From Rhodococcus sp. Leaf278 (GTDB lineage: Bacteria; Actinomycetota; Actinomycetes; Mycobacteriales; Mycobacteriaceae), in the NCBI RefSeq assembly GCF_001426085.1, contig NZ_LMRR01000010.1, positions 62,001 through 126,000 on the forward strand: 64,000 nucleotides of DNA, written 5' to 3'. Shown here piece after piece: positions 48,553 through 59,172 of this stretch. A program made the translations under genes and the position numbers. Below the pieces are notes generated by a model. The model had not been told where the DNA came from. It was given only the letters and a program-made list of their open reading frames with translations, and did no database searches. Positions within the stretch are counted from its first letter, which is position 1; each line of letters opens with the position of its first letter.

Positions 48553-49964
48553 TGCTTCACATTCTGATCGAGCAGGCCGGCCTTGGCCAGCTCGGCCTCG
48601 GTGGCCAGATTCTTGGCGTCGGCGATGTCGATGCTTTCGAGCGCCAATCCCTTTGTCTCCCTGGCTACGATGACGGCAACCACGGTGATGGCGCAGGCCA
48701 CGGCCAGGTACACCGCGATCGGCACAGACGAGCCGTAGATGTCCAGCAGCTTGACCGCGATGATCGGGGCCAACGAGCCGGCGACGATCGAGGTGACCTG
48801 GTAGCCGAGGGACACTCCGGAGTACCGCATCCGCGTCGGGAACATCTCGGCCATGATGGCCGGCTGTGTGGCGTACATGAAGGCGTGGAACATCAGGCCG
48901 ATGATGATGGCCAACAGGATGACGACGTTGTGTCCGCTGTTCATCATCGGGAACGCGAAGAAGCCCCAGGTGGCCGCGGTGAGCGCACCGGCAAAGTAGA
49001 CCGGGCGACGACCGATGCGGTCGGCGAGCCTGCCCACCAACGGAATCGTGCAGAAGTGGATCGCGTGGGCGATCAGCATCCACCACAGGATCGTGCTGGT
49101 ATCGGTGCCCACCTCGACCTTGAGGTACGTGATGGAGAAGGTGACGACGAGGTAGTACATGACGTTCTCACCGAAGCGCAGGCCCATCGCGGTGAATACG
49201 CCACGCGGGTAACGCTTCACGACCTCGAAGACGCCGTACGACGCGGCCTTGATGACCTCGGCCTGCTTGTGTGCCTCGAGGAAGATCGGGGCGTCGGAGA
49301 CCTTGGTGCGGATGTAGTAGCCGACGAAAACGATGACAGCGGAGAGCCAGAACGCGACGCGCCAGCCCCAGCTGAGGAAGGCTTCGTCGGACAGGGTGGT
49401 CGTCAGGACGAGCAGTGCGACGGTGGCGAGCAGGTTACCGGCGGGCACGCCGGCCTGCGGCCAGCTGGCCCAGAAGCCGCGAGACTTGTTCGGGCTGTGT
49501 TCTGCCACAAGGAGAACCGCGCCTCCCCATTCGCCGCCGACGGCGAAGCCCTGAATGAAGCGGAGCGTCACCAGAAGGGCCGGTGCCCAGTAGCCGATCG
49601 CCTCGAACGTCGGGAGGCAGCCCATGAGGAACGTGGCTCCGCCGACGAGGACGAGGCTGAACTGCAGCAACTTCTTTCGGCCGTACTTGTCGCCGTAGTG
49701 GCCGAAGACGATGCCGCCCAACGGCCGGGCGACGAAGCCGACGGCGTAGGTGACGAAGGCCGCGAGGATGGCGTCGAGCTCACTCGTTCCGGCAGCGAAG
49801 AAGATCTTGCTGAACACCAACGTCGCGGCGGTGCCGTAGAGGAAAAATTCATACCACTCGACGATGGTGCCGGCCATCGATGCGCCGACGACCTTCTTCA
49901 GGCCTGCGGGCGTGGCATCGGGATCCGGTTCGGGTCGTTCGGTCAGCGGCTGATCGACGCTCAT
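48549..49964 (-). CDS. MHS-family MFS transporter
   Basis: 471 aa metabolite:H+ symporter with 12 membrane helices. TIVEWYEFFLYGTAATLVF (helix 1 signature), GGIVFGHYGDKYGRKKLL (motif A), RFIQGFAVGGEWGGAVLLV. ATG 49964 follows CAGGAGAG. The family takes up organic acids such as shikimate, proline or 2-oxoglutarate; coupling to 3-hydroxybutyrate dehydrogenase suggests 3-hydroxybutyrate uptake (inference). Confidence 0.92.
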   Translation of the reverse strand: MSVDQPLTERPEPDPDATPAGLKKVVGASMAGTIVEWYEFFLYGTAATLVFSKIFFAAGTSELDAILAAFVTYAVGFVARPLGGIVFGHYGDKYGRKKLLQFSLVLVGGATFLMGCLPTFEAIGYWAPALLVTLRFIQGFAVGGEWGGAVLLVAEHSPNKSRGFWASWPQAGVPAGNLLATVALLVLTTTLSDEAFLSWGWRVAFWLSAVIVFVGYYIRTKVSDAPIFLEAHKQAEVIKAASYGVFEVVKRYPRGVFTAMGLRFGENVMYYLVVTFSITYLKVEVGTDTSTILWWMLIAHAIHFCTIPLVGRLADRIGRRPVYFAGALTAATWGFFAFPMMNSGHNVVILLAIIIGLMFHAFMYATQPAIMAEMFPTRMRYSGVSLGYQVTSIVAGSLAPIIAVKLLDIYGSSVPIAVYLAVACAITVVAVIVARETKGLALESIDIADAKNLATEAELAKAGLLDQNVKQ

Positions 49965-50044
49965 GTTCTCTCCTGTGTTGCTCGGCACTGCATGCTCGTG
50001 TCTGTGACAGACCACACATGCTGTGGGGTTGCTCTGAGTATTGG

Positions 50045-50092
50045 TGCAGATCTTTCTGGGCGCAAGAGCCATGAACGCAGGTCGGATCTGCA
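50045..50092. promoter_or_regulatory. LysR-regulator site candidate
   Basis: TGCAGATC (50045-50052) and GATCTGCA (50085-50092) are perfect 8-bp complements in the divergent gap between the MHS transporter and LysR genes. Separation of 32 bp would suit two half-sites for a LysR tetramer. Confidence 0.4.
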
Positions 50093-50103
50093 AAACTGCA
50101 CAC

Positions 50104-51012
50104 ATGACCCGCGGTGGCGCGAAGATCCCCAGTGCAGACGACCTGCTGGTGCTGCTCGCCGTGAGTCGGACCGGTCGATACAGCTCCGCAGCCGACGACC
50201 TGGGCATCAACCACACGACCATTTCCCGACGCATCGCCGCACTCGAGGACACCCTCGGCGGCCGAGTCCTCACCCGCGCCGCCGGTGGCTGGGAGCTGAC
50301 GCAACTGGGCCGCGGGGCCCTGTCGGCCGCCGAAGCCGTCGAGGATGCGCTGCGCACCTTGGTCTCCACGGACGCAGCCGCACTGGAAGGCGTCGTGCGC
50401 ATCTCGGCCACCGACGGATTCAGCGCCTACGTTGCCGCCCCCGCCGCGGCCCGAGTGCAACGCACCCACCCCCGAGTGTCGGTGGAGATTGTGGCCGTCA
50501 CCAGACGGGCGTCGCAGCAGCGATCCGGGCTGGACATCGAGATCGTCGTCGGCCAACCGCAGGTGCACCGCGCGGAGGCGATCCGGCTCGGGGACTATCT
50601 GCTCGGTCTCTACGCATCAGCGGAGTATCTGAAGGAACACGGAACGCCACAGGTGCCGGCCGACCTCTCCGCACACCCGTTCATCTACTTCATCGACTCG
50701 ATGCTGCACGTCGACGATCTCGATCTGGCCCCCAACTTCACCCCCACGATGCGCGAATCGGTGACCTCGACCAACGTCTTCGTCCACGTCGAAGCAACGC
50801 GGGCGTCGGCCGGAATCGGACTGCTGCCGTGTTTCATGGCCGACCGTCACCCCGACCTCCACCGAATCCTGCCCGACGCCATCGCCGTGAAACTGACCTA
50901 CTGGCTCGTCACCCGCACCGAAACCCTGCGTCGACCGGAAGTTTCGGCAGTGGTCGACGCGATCCGCGCGGTCGTGACCGAGCAGCGCTCGGCTCTGTTG
51001 GGAGAGAGCTGA
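50104..51012 (+). CDS. LysR-family regulator of MHS/dehydrogenase operon
   Basis: 302 aa. Helix-turn-helix of LysR type (TGRYSSAADDLGINHTTISRRI, about residues 20-40) and a LysR_substrate domain (about 88-290). ATG at 50104 is taken because the upstream in-frame Mets lie within the presumed operator and give a longer non-conserved N-terminus. Expected to activate the divergent 3-hydroxybutyrate operon. Confidence 0.85.
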   Translation: MTRGGAKIPSADDLLVLLAVSRTGRYSSAADDLGINHTTISRRIAALEDTLGGRVLTRAAGGWELTQLGRGALSAAEAVEDALRTLVSTDAAALEGVVRISATDGFSAYVAAPAAARVQRTHPRVSVEIVAVTRRASQQRSGLDIEIVVGQPQVHRAEAIRLGDYLLGLYASAEYLKEHGTPQVPADLSAHPFIYFIDSMLHVDDLDLAPNFTPTMRESVTSTNVFVHVEATRASAGIGLLPCFMADRHPDLHRILPDAIAVKLTYWLVTRTETLRRPEVSAVVDAIRAVVTEQRSALLGES

Positions 51013-51053
51013 CGTAAGGCCGCGTCATATTTGTGTCATGACTGAATTCCCGG

Positions 51054-51075
51054 CCGTAAAGGAACCGTAAGGATC
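51054..51075 (+). promoter_or_regulatory. tandem direct repeat before kdp; likely KdpE site
   Basis: CCGTAAAGGAA followed directly by CCGTAAGGATC, an 11-bp-period direct repeat of the kind OmpR-type regulators bind. Additional CGTAAG/CGTAAA cores are at 51013 and 51098 (32 bp apart from the second copy, near three turns). The kdp genes start 114 bp further on. Confidence 0.55.
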
Positions 51076-51189
51076 GTCTTCGGGCCAATTTCAACGGCGT
51101 AAACATATCGGTGACCGGAGAGTCGTAGACCCTCCGACCAGCGCTGATGATGTGTTGGACCGCACTATTTCGAAGAGGCTTGAACGTTC

Positions 51190-51297
51190 ATGGCTGATTT
51201 GGGTTATCTCCTCGTCACGGCCGCGGGATTCGGTGCATGCGCACTGGTTCTGCGAGCGTTGGCGACCACTGCCAGTGCAAAGGCAAAGACGAAATGA
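51190..51297 (+). CDS. small membrane protein before kdpF
   Basis: 35 aa, MADLGYLLVTAAGFGACALV with a single hydrophobic helix and a Lys-rich tail. ATG start; its TGA overlaps the kdpF ATG (ATGA, 51294-51297), so it is translationally coupled to the operon. Not a known Kdp subunit; an extra regulatory peptide for the complex is inference. Confidence 0.6.
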   Translation: MADLGYLLVTAAGFGACALVLRALATTASAKAKTK

Positions 51298-51392
51298 CGC
51301 TCGACGGAATTGTCAACGTCGTACTCGTGGTGATCGCCGCCGCGGTGGTCGTCTACCTGTTCGTCGCTCTGCTCGACCCGGAGAGGTTCTGA
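51294..51392 (+). CDS. kdpF: K+-transporting ATPase stabilising subunit KdpF
   Basis: 32 aa, one membrane helix. The C-terminal VYLFVALLDPERF matches the KdpF consensus ending (LL.PERF). KdpF stabilises KdpABC in the membrane. The kdpA ATG follows 4 nt after the stop. Confidence 0.88.
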   Translation: MTLDGIVNVVLVVIAAAVVVYLFVALLDPERF

Positions 51393-51396
51393 GAAC

Positions 51397-53169
51397 ATGA
51401 CTGCAGCTCTGGCAGCATCGCTCCAGATCCTCGTGGTCGTCGTCGTGCTGGCGATCGCGTACGTACCCCTCGGTGACTACATGGCGAAAGTCTTTGCCAC
51501 CGAGCATGATGTCGACACAACAGCGGAGAGCCTCGGTGCCGCAGGGAGTACAGCCACCCTGCAGCGCACCCGCGGTGGCACGACCGTATGGGCAGATCTT
51601 CGTATCGAAAAGCTGATCTACCGCCTGTGCCGCATCGACCCACGCTCGCAGCAGACCTGGGTTGGGTACGCGCTCTCGCTCCTCGGTTTCTCCGCTGCGA
51701 GTGTCCTCTTTCTCTATGTGCTGCAACGAGTTCAGGGTGTACTCCCACTGAACGGAGGACTGTCGGGAGTGAGCCCGTCGGTCGCGTTCAACACCGCGAT
51801 CTCCTTCGTCTCGAACACCAACTGGCAGTCGTACACACCCGAGACGACGATGTCGAACTTGACGCAGCCGCTGGGCTTGGCGGTGCAGAACTTCGTTTCC
51901 GCAGCCGTCGGCATCGCGGTCGCAATCGCCGTCATCCGAGGCTTCGTCCGAGTGCGGGCCGGCGGTGAGATCGGTAACTTCTGGGTGGATCTCGTCCGCG
52001 GCGTCATCCGAATCCTTCTGCCGATGTCGTTCGTCATTGCACTGATCCTGTTGACGCAGGGCGTAATTCAGTCCTTCGACACCGGATTCCCCTCGACCGG
52101 GCTCGACGGGTCGTCCGTCTCGAATGCATTGGCTCCTGTCGCGTCACAGGAAGCGATCAAGGAACTGGGCACCAACGGTGGCGGAATCCTCGGCGCGAAC
52201 TCTGCGCACCCGTTCGAGAACCCGACCCCGTTGTCGAACGTCGTCGAAATAATCTCGATCCTGCTCATCCCGGTAGCACTGACCCGCACGTTCGGCACGA
52301 TGGTCGGCGACCGTCGTCAAGGTCTGACCCTGCTGGCGGTCATGGCGACGCTGTTCGCATCGCTCCTCACTGTCGCTGCCGTCGCGGAGTCCGGTGCACG
52401 AGGCGTCGCAGCCCAGGCCGCAGGTTCGATGATGGAGGGCAAGGAAGTTCGGTTCGGCATCCCCGGATCCACTCTCTTCGCCGTCGCGACGACGGGAACT
52501 TCGACCGGCGCAGTCAATTCCGCGCACGACAGCATGTCCCCCCTCGGCGGCGGAGCCGTCCTGCTCAACATGCTCTTCGGCGAAATCGCCCCTGGTGGTG
52601 TCGGAACCGGTCTGTACGGATTGCTCGTGCTGGCGATCATCGCGGTGTTCGTGGGTGGACTCCTCGTCGGCCGTACACCCGAGTACCTCGGCAAGAAGAT
52701 CGGGCAGCGTCAGATCACCCTCGCCGCACTGTCGGTACTGGTGATGCCCGCCTTGGTCTTGATCGGCACGTCGATCACCGTGATCCTGTCCTCCACCACC
52801 GGCTTCCAAGGCAATTCTGGTGACCCGGGTACGCCAGGATCGATACACGGATTCACCGAGGTCCTCTACGCCTACGCCTCCGCCTCGAACAACAACGGCA
52901 GCGCGTTCGGCGGGTTGACCGTCACCAGCGACTGGTTCCAGACCTCCCTCGGCCTTGCGATGCTGCTCGGGCGCTTCCTGCCGATCATCTTCGTACTGGC
53001 ACTGGCCGGTTCGCTCGCCACATCCAAGCGCACCGCGCCGAACCCCGGCACTCTTCCCACGACCGGACCGCTCTTCACCGGACTGGTACTCGGAACCGCC
53101 GTTCTCGTTGCGGCACTGACATTCTTCCCGGCCCTGGCTTTGGGCCCGATCGCAGAGGCACTGCAATGA
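51397..53169 (+). CDS. kdpA: K+-transporting ATPase subunit KdpA
   Basis: 590 aa, about ten membrane helices; the channel-like subunit that binds and translocates K+. Selectivity-loop segments are visible as [56 protein letters not shown] and [11 protein letters not shown], one per MPM repeat. Length is near the usual 560-590. Overlaps kdpB by ATGA. Confidence 0.97.
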   Translation: MTAALAASLQILVVVVVLAIAYVPLGDYMAKVFATEHDVDTTAESLGAAGSTATLQRTRGGTTVWADLRIEKLIYRLCRIDPRSQQTWVGYALSLLGFSAASVLFLYVLQRVQGVLPLNGGLSGVSPSVAFNTAISFVSNTNWQSYTPETTMSNLTQPLGLAVQNFVSAAVGIAVAIAVIRGFVRVRAGGEIGNFWVDLVRGVIRILLPMSFVIALILLTQGVIQSFDTGFPSTGLDGSSVSNALAPVASQEAIKELGTNGGGILGANSAHPFENPTPLSNVVEIISILLIPVALTRTFGTMVGDRRQGLTLLAVMATLFASLLTVAAVAESGARGVAAQAAGSMMEGKEVRFGIPGSTLFAVATTGTSTGAVNSAHDSMSPLGGGAVLLNMLFGEIAPGGVGTGLYGLLVLAIIAVFVGGLLVGRTPEYLGKKIGQRQITLAALSVLVMPALVLIGTSITVILSSTTGFQGNSGDPGTPGSIHGFTEVLYAYASASNNNGSAFGGLTVTSDWFQTSLGLAMLLGRFLPIIFVLALAGSLATSKRTAPNPGTLPTTGPLFTGLVLGTAVLVAALTFFPALALGPIAEALQ

Positions 53170-55262
53170 CCGTCACCTCATCCAGGCTCGTCGACGACGA
53201 AACCGACGTCGACGACTCCCCCACCCCGGTCCGATCCGGGTACTTCAGTCCTCGGCAGATGTGGACGTCACTGCCGTCCGCGTTTGCCAAACTCGACCCA
53301 CGGCATCTGGCCCGCAACCCGGTCATGTTCGTGGTGCTGATCGGCTCCGTCGTCACCACCGTGCTCGCAATCCTCGATCCTTCTGTGTTCTCCTGGCTCG
53401 TGGCGGCGTGGCTGTGGTTCACGTTGTTGTTCGCCAACCTTGCCGAGTCGGTGGCCGAGGGCCGAGGCAAGGCCCAGGCCGCAAGCCTGCGTGCGGTCAA
53501 GCGAGATACGGTCGCGCGCCGTCGGACGTCGAACGGGACCATCGAAGAGGTTCCCGGCACCGAATTGAAGGTCGGTGACGAGGTCGTCGTCTCCGCCGGC
53601 GAGATCATTCCGGGAGACGGCGATGTCATCGAAGGCATTGCGAGCGTCGACGAGTCGGCCATCACCGGCGAATCTGCGCCGGTCGTCCGTGAATCCGGCG
53701 GTGACCGTTCCGCGGTGACCGGTGGCACCGGAGTGCTCTCCGACGAGATCGTCGTACGCATCACCGCCGCCCAGGGCCAGACTTTCGTCGACCGAATGAT
53801 CGCGCTCGTCGAGGGTGCATCGCGCCAGAAGACCCCCAACGAGATCGCGCTGAACATCCTGTTGGCGTCGCTGACGATCATCTTCATGCTCGCCGTCGTC
53901 GCGATCGGACCGATGGGCGCTTACGGTGGCGAGGAGCAGGACCCGATCAAACTGATCGCGCTGCTGGTATGTCTGATTCCGACGACCATCGGAGCGTTGT
54001 TGTCCGCCATCGGAATTGCCGGCATGGACCGACTGGTTCAGCGCAACGTCCTGGCGATGTCAGGCCGCGCTGTCGAGGCAGCAGGCGACATCGACACGCT
54101 CCTGATGGACAAGACCGGCACGATCACCTTCGGCAACCGTCGCGCCACCGGGCTGCATCCCGCACCCGGCACGACGGCAGGCGAACTCGCCGCAGCAGCA
54201 CGGTTGTCCTCCCTCGCCGACGGCACGCCCGAAGGCCGCAGTATCGTCGATCTGTGCGGAGTCGAATACTCGTTGCCTCTGCACGCCACGGACACCGAGA
54301 AGACCGGTGAGTTCGTCGCCTTCACCGCTCAAACCCGAATGAGCGGAATCGATCTCGACGGCACTCAGGTTCGTAAGGGTGCCTCGGATTCGGTGCTGGC
54401 ATGGGTCCGCAGCAACGGCGGTCCCTCGATCGCCCCGGAGATCGACGACATCTCGAACAGCATTGCCGAGATGGGCGGCACGCCACTGGTGGTCGCCACT
54501 GCACCCCAGGGCGGCCCCGCGCGCGCACTCGGTGTCATCGAACTCTCCGATGTGGTCAAACCCCACATCGCGGAGCGATTCGCTCAGTTGCGGGCCATGG
54601 GCATCAGGACCGTCATGGTCACCGGCGACAATCCACGGACCGCGAAAGCCATTGCAGCCGAGGCAGGTGTCGACGACTTCCTCGCCGAGGCCACACCCGA
54701 GGACAAGCTTGCGTTGATCCGCAAGGAGCAGGAAGGCGGCCGCCTGGTCGCAATGACGGGCGACGGCACCAACGACGCTCCCGCTCTGGCGCAGGCCGAC
54801 GTGGGCGTCGCAATGAACACCGGCACGTCGGCAGCGAAAGAGGCCGGCAACATGGTGGATCTCGATTCCGATCCGACCAAGTTGATCGAGGTCGTCGAGA
54901 TCGGCAAGCAGTTGTTGATCACCCGTGGCGCGTTGACGACGTTCTCTCTAGCGAACGACCTCGCGAAGTACTTCGCAATTCTGCCGGCGATGTTCAGCGT
55001 CGTCTATCCCCAACTCGGCGCCCTCAACATCATGCGTCTCGCCACTCCCGAATCGGCGATCCTGTCCGCGGTCATCTTCAACGCTCTGGTGATCATCGGG
55101 CTGATTCCGCTGGCGCTCAAAGGTGTTCGTTACGTCCCGTCGAGCGCGTCGACACTGCTGCGCCGCAATCTGCTGCTCTACGGAGTGGGCGGCGTCATCA
55201 CCCCGTTCATCGGGATCTGGCTCATCGACCTCGTCGTTCGTTTCATCCCAGGGATAGGCTGA
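53166..55262 (+). CDS. kdpB: K+-transporting ATPase subunit KdpB
   Basis: 698 aa P-type ATPase that powers the transport. [20 protein letters not shown] (actuator TGES), [15 protein letters not shown] (phosphorylated Asp about residue 317), [20 protein letters not shown] hinge. Six to seven membrane helices. Within the ATGA-coupled operon, after kdpA and before kdpC. Confidence 0.97.
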   Translation: MTVTSSRLVDDETDVDDSPTPVRSGYFSPRQMWTSLPSAFAKLDPRHLARNPVMFVVLIGSVVTTVLAILDPSVFSWLVAAWLWFTLLFANLAESVAEGRGKAQAASLRAVKRDTVARRRTSNGTIEEVPGTELKVGDEVVVSAGEIIPGDGDVIEGIASVDESAITGESAPVVRESGGDRSAVTGGTGVLSDEIVVRITAAQGQTFVDRMIALVEGASRQKTPNEIALNILLASLTIIFMLAVVAIGPMGAYGGEEQDPIKLIALLVCLIPTTIGALLSAIGIAGMDRLVQRNVLAMSGRAVEAAGDIDTLLMDKTGTITFGNRRATGLHPAPGTTAGELAAAARLSSLADGTPEGRSIVDLCGVEYSLPLHATDTEKTGEFVAFTAQTRMSGIDLDGTQVRKGASDSVLAWVRSNGGPSIAPEIDDISNSIAEMGGTPLVVATAPQGGPARALGVIELSDVVKPHIAERFAQLRAMGIRTVMVTGDNPRTAKAIAAEAGVDDFLAEATPEDKLALIRKEQEGGRLVAMTGDGTNDAPALAQADVGVAMNTGTSAAKEAGNMVDLDSDPTKLIEVVEIGKQLLITRGALTTFSLANDLAKYFAILPAMFSVVYPQLGALNIMRLATPESAILSAVIFNALVIIGLIPLALKGVRYVPSSASTLLRRNLLLYGVGGVITPFIGIWLIDLVVRFIPGIG

Positions 55263-55263
55263 C

Positions 55264-55902
55264 ATGCGTTTCGTACAAAGATTTCTCGGTCAGATCGTGG
55301 CTGGACTGTCCGTATTGCTGGCTCTGACGGTCATCGTCGGTATCGGGTATCCAGCGGCGGTATGGGCGGTGAGCCGCATCGGATCCAGCTCTGCCGAAGG
55401 GTCGCCGCTGCGTGACGCGAACGGGTGCGTCGTCGGGAGCAGTCTGATCGGCGTCGACCCGCAGGTCGAAGAGGGAACGCCGGATCCGTTCTTCCACAAC
55501 CGAGTTACCGGGTCCATCTCCGACGAGGATGCCTTTGCCCCGAGCGACCCGGCCGCGTCGTTGCCGACCAACCAGGGCCCCAGTAGCGAAGCTCTGGCGG
55601 CGTTCATCGAGGAACGTCGCGCAGTCATCGCCGAGCGTGAAGGCGTCGACCCGGCCGCTGTGCCGGTGGATGCGGTCACCGGATCCGGCTCGGGTATCGA
55701 CCCCGATATCAGCCCCGCCTACGCGGCGATTCAGATCCAACGCGTCGCGCAGGTCAACAACACGAGCGTCGATGCAGTGACCGCTCTGGTCGCCGAACAC
55801 ACTGACGGCAGGCAACTCGGTTTCCTCGGTAGCGAGACCGTGAACGTGCCGGAACTCAATGTCGCTCTCGGTCTGACGTCTCCGGGATGCGGTACGAGCT
55901 GA
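55264..55902 (+). CDS. kdpC: K+-transporting ATPase subunit KdpC
   Basis: 212 aa with one N-terminal membrane helix (about residues 10-35) and an extracytoplasmic domain. Motifs SGSGIDPDISPAYAAIQIQR and VNVPELNVAL are diagnostic. Required for complex function. Gap to kdpB one base; the kdpD frame begins before its stop. Confidence 0.96.
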   Translation: MRFVQRFLGQIVAGLSVLLALTVIVGIGYPAAVWAVSRIGSSSAEGSPLRDANGCVVGSSLIGVDPQVEEGTPDPFFHNRVTGSISDEDAFAPSDPAASLPTNQGPSSEALAAFIEERRAVIAEREGVDPAAVPVDAVTGSGSGIDPDISPAYAAIQIQRVAQVNNTSVDAVTALVAEHTDGRQLGFLGSETVNVPELNVALGLTSPGCGTS

Positions 55903-55934
55903 GCCTCGACGGTCCAGGGCAGCAGGTAGACGAC

Positions 55935-58481
55935 ATGGGAAAAAAGACCGGCAAGCGGGGGTCCGGCGGACTCGATCGCGGTGAACTGCGCATCTATCTC
56001 GGGGCCGCGCCGGGTGTCGGTAAGACGTTCGCGATGCTCGGTGAAGCGCACCGTCGGCAAGAACGTGGATGCGATGTGGTCGCGGGCGTGGTGGAAACCC
56101 ACGGCCGCGCCCGCACCGCCGCATTGCTGGACGGCATCGAACTGGTTCCTCCGCGGATAGTTCACTACCGCGGATCGATCGCGCATGAACTCGATGTCGC
56201 GGCGATCATCGAGCGTGAGCCTTCGCTGGTTCTCGTGGACGAACTCGCCCACACCAACACCCCGGGTAGCGCCCATGAGAAGCGCTGGCAGGACGTCGAG
56301 GAATTGCTGGCAGCGGGAATCGATGTGGTCTCGACCCTGAATGTGCAGCATCTGGAAAGTCTCAACGATGTCGTCGAGCAGATCACCGGGGTGCCGCAAC
56401 GAGAAACCGTTCCGGATTCGGTGGTGCGGGCGGCGGAACAGATCGAATTGGTCGATGTGGCTCCAGAAGCGCTGCGCCGCAGACTCTCCCACGGCAATAT
56501 CTATGCAGCCGAGAAGGTCGACGCAGCGCTGAGCAACTATTTCCGTCAAGGCAATCTGACTGCCCTGCGCGAACTGTCGTTGTTGTGGATCGCCGATCAG
56601 GTCGACGCTGCGTTGGCGAAATACCGCAGTACACATGACATCACCGACACGTGGGAGGCACGTGAGCGTGTTGTCGTCTCGGTGACCGGTGGTCCGGAGT
56701 CCGAGACCCTGTTGCGTCGCGCAAGCCGGATCGCCTCGCGGTCCAGCGCAGAACTGATGGTGCTGCACGTGATCCGCGGTGACGGCCTCACCGGCGTCTC
56801 GGCACCGCAGATGGGGAAAGTCCGGGTACTCGCTGCGAGTCTCGGCGCAAGTATGCACAGCGTCGTCGGTGACGACGTGCCGAGCACGCTGCTCGACTTC
56901 GCACGGGGGGCCAACGCAACCCAGCTCGTCATCGGGACCTCACGGCGGTCTCGCTGGGCCCGAATACTCGACGAAGGTATCGGCGCTGCGGTCATTCAGA
57001 ACTCGGGCAAGATCGATGTGCACATGGTCACCCACAACCAGGTCAGCCGAGGTTTTCGGTTGAGCCGGCTGATTCCGCCCAACCCGAAGCACCGACGAAT
57101 TCTGTCCTGGGCAGCTTCTGTGGTCGTGCCCGTCGTCTCTGCGATGGCGATGCTGTTGGTGGATCCGTATCTCGCTCTCGGCGGCGAGAGCGCCCTGTTC
57201 TTCGTGGTGGTACTTGCCGTTGCGCTCCTGGGCGGTGTTGTGCCCGCGGCCCTGTCGGCGTTGATCGCAGGATTGTTGCTGAACTACTTCTTCACCGACC
57301 CGCGGTACAGCTTCACCATCGCCGAACCCGACAATTTCGTCACCGCGGTGGTGCTGCTCATCGTGGCGGTCGCAGTGGCATTTCTCGTCGACGCGGCCGC
57401 CCGACGCACCCGCGAAGCTCGGCGGGCGTCGCAGGAAGCCGAGCTCCTGACGTTGTTCGCCGGAACGGTGCTGCGGGGCGGCGACATTCGAACGCTGTTG
57501 GAGCGAGTCCGGGAGACGTACTCCCAGCGCGCGGTCTCGATCATCAGAGGTGCCGGTGTAATCGTCGAATCTGTCGGTGATTCTCCACCCGCCGTGCCCG
57601 ATGACGCCGACACCGCGATCGACACCCCCGACGGTTCCTTCACGTTGCTGCTGTCCGGGACCAAGACCGGCGCGCACGATCGACGTGTGCTCAGCGCCGT
57701 AGCCAACCAGGCCATGGGTCTGATCAGGCAGACCGAACTCGCCCAGGAGGCCAGCGCCGCAGCAGGACTGAAGGAAGCCGACCGTCTTCGGCGTTCTTTG
57801 CTCTCTGCCGTCAGCCACGACCTACGAACACCGCTCGCGGCGGTCAAGGCTGCGGTGTCGAGTCTGCGCGCGACGGATGTCGAATTCTCTGCCGAGGACA
57901 CCGCAGAGCTGTTGGCGACCATCGAGGAATCGGCCGACCAGCTGACGGGTCTGGTGGGCAACCTACTCGATTCATCGCGGTTGGCCGCAGGAGTCATCCA
58001 GCCGAGCCGGTCCATCGTGTACGTCGAGGACACTGTGGATGCAGCGCTCGTCGGAACGCACACAGGTCGCGAACTCGTCATCGTCGATGTCGACGACGTC
58101 GCTGTCTCCGCCGACGCAGGTCTGCTCGAGCGCGTGCTGGCGAATCTGATCGACAATGCGCTACGACACGCCCCCGGATCGCCCGTACGGGTCGGGGCCG
58201 CCTACATCGGGGACCGAGCGGTGATCACCGTTGCCGACAGCGGCCCGGGGATCGCGCCCGGAAGCGAAGAGGCTGTGTTCGAGTCCTTCCAACGATCGGG
58301 CGACCGCGACAACACCACGGGCGTAGGACTCGGACTCTCCGTTGTGCGTGGGTTCGTCGAAGCCATGGGAGGCTCGGTGACGGTGTCCGACACTGCAGGT
58401 GGCGGGGTGACCATGACCGTCGAATTGGCCCGAGCGGAATCGACCGCCGGAGTCGACTTCTCCGAGCAGACCCATGGGTGA
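55935..58481 (+). CDS. kdpD: osmosensitive K+ channel sensor kinase
   Basis: About 848 aa from the ATG at 55935, which fits the family start before RGELRIYLGAAPGVGKTFAM; the frame also has an ATG at 55887 overlapping kdpC. N-terminal KdpD domain with Walker A GAAPGVGKT, a USP-like domain (about 245-365), four membrane helices (about 385-490), a GAF-like region, and HisKA/HATPase with phosphorylated His in SAVSHDLRTPLAAVKA and GLGLSVVRGFVEAMGG. It senses low K+ and phosphorylates KdpE. Confidence 0.95.
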   Translation: MGKKTGKRGSGGLDRGELRIYLGAAPGVGKTFAMLGEAHRRQERGCDVVAGVVETHGRARTAALLDGIELVPPRIVHYRGSIAHELDVAAIIEREPSLVLVDELAHTNTPGSAHEKRWQDVEELLAAGIDVVSTLNVQHLESLNDVVEQITGVPQRETVPDSVVRAAEQIELVDVAPEALRRRLSHGNIYAAEKVDAALSNYFRQGNLTALRELSLLWIADQVDAALAKYRSTHDITDTWEARERVVVSVTGGPESETLLRRASRIASRSSAELMVLHVIRGDGLTGVSAPQMGKVRVLAASLGASMHSVVGDDVPSTLLDFARGANATQLVIGTSRRSRWARILDEGIGAAVIQNSGKIDVHMVTHNQVSRGFRLSRLIPPNPKHRRILSWAASVVVPVVSAMAMLLVDPYLALGGESALFFVVVLAVALLGGVVPAALSALIAGLLLNYFFTDPRYSFTIAEPDNFVTAVVLLIVAVAVAFLVDAAARRTREARRASQEAELLTLFAGTVLRGGDIRTLLERVRETYSQRAVSIIRGAGVIVESVGDSPPAVPDDADTAIDTPDGSFTLLLSGTKTGAHDRRVLSAVANQAMGLIRQTELAQEASAAAGLKEADRLRRSLLSAVSHDLRTPLAAVKAAVSSLRATDVEFSAEDTAELLATIEESADQLTGLVGNLLDSSRLAAGVIQPSRSIVYVEDTVDAALVGTHTGRELVIVDVDDVAVSADAGLLERVLANLIDNALRHAPGSPVRVGAAYIGDRAVITVADSGPGIAPGSEEAVFESFQRSGDRDNTTGVGLGLSVVRGFVEAMGGSVTVSDTAGGGVTMTVELARAESTAGVDFSEQTHG

Positions 58482-59172
58482 ATCCCGTTCCGCGATCAAG
58501 GTTCTGGTTGTCGACGACGAACCGCAGATCGTGCGCGCACTGCGTATCAACCTCACCGCCCGCGGGTACAACGTCGTCACCGCGTCCACGGGAACGGGCG
58601 CGCTACGCGCCATTGCGTCCGAGCACCCCGATGTCGTGATTCTCGACCTCGGACTGCCCGATATCGGCGGCTTGGACGTGCTCGCCGGGTTGCGAGGATG
58701 GAGCGAGATACCGGTGATCGTGCTGTCCGCCCGCACCGACAGCGGCGACAAGATCGAAGCCCTCGACGCCGGTGCCGACGACTACATCACCAAACCGTTC
58801 GGGATGGACGAATTTCTGGCCCGGCTACGGGTCGCCGTCCGCAGACGAGCCACCAGGACGTCCTCTGCGGACCCGCTCGTGACCACCTCGTCCTTCACGA
58901 TCGATCTGGCCTCCAAGACTGTGACCAGAGATGGCGAGATCGTGCATCTCACGCGCACCGAATGGGGAGTCCTCGAGATGCTGGCCCGCAATGCAGGCAA
59001 GCTGGTGGGGCAGAAGGAACTACTCAGAACGGTGTGGGGTCCCGGGCACGATCACGGTTCCAACTATCTGAGGATCTACATGTCCCAGCTTCGACGCAAG
59101 CTCGAAGTCGACCCGGGAAAGCCCCGGCATCTCATCACCGAGACGGGTATGGGGTACCGACTCGTGGAGTGA
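58474..59172 (+). CDS. kdpE: response regulator KdpE
   Basis: 232 aa OmpR/PhoB type: receiver with VVDDEP near residue 12-17, phosphorylated Asp in VVILDLGLPDIGG (about 54), Lys in YITKPFGMDEF, and a C-terminal winged helix with LRIYMSQLRRKLE. Overlaps kdpD by 8 nt. It presumably binds the GTAAGG-type direct repeats before the operon. The 3' end overlaps the convergent LysA-like gene by 38 nt. Confidence 0.95.
   Translation: MGESRSAIKVLVVDDEPQIVRALRINLTARGYNVVTASTGTGALRAIASEHPDVVILDLGLPDIGGLDVLAGLRGWSEIPVIVLSARTDSGDKIEALDAGADDYITKPFGMDEFLARLRVAVRRRATRTSSADPLVTTSSFTIDLASKTVTRDGEIVHLTRTEWGVLEMLARNAGKLVGQKELLRTVWGPGHDHGSNYLRIYMSQLRRKLEVDPGKPRHLITETGMGYRLVE

Noticed and set aside
47806-49086. 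426-aa minus-strand fusion of dehydrogenase with an N-terminal extension
   Set aside because: The extension is out-of-frame transporter sequence; the GTG at 48552 overlaps the transporter stop and gives the normal SDR start.
48885-51017. 710-aa plus-strand ORF
   Set aside because: Antisense across the MHS transporter and out of frame through LysR; both real genes have full family motifs.
51013-51189. c-di-AMP (ydaO) riboswitch before kdp
   Set aside because: The conserved riboswitch core sequences could not be found in the 177-bp leader; direct repeats explain it better.
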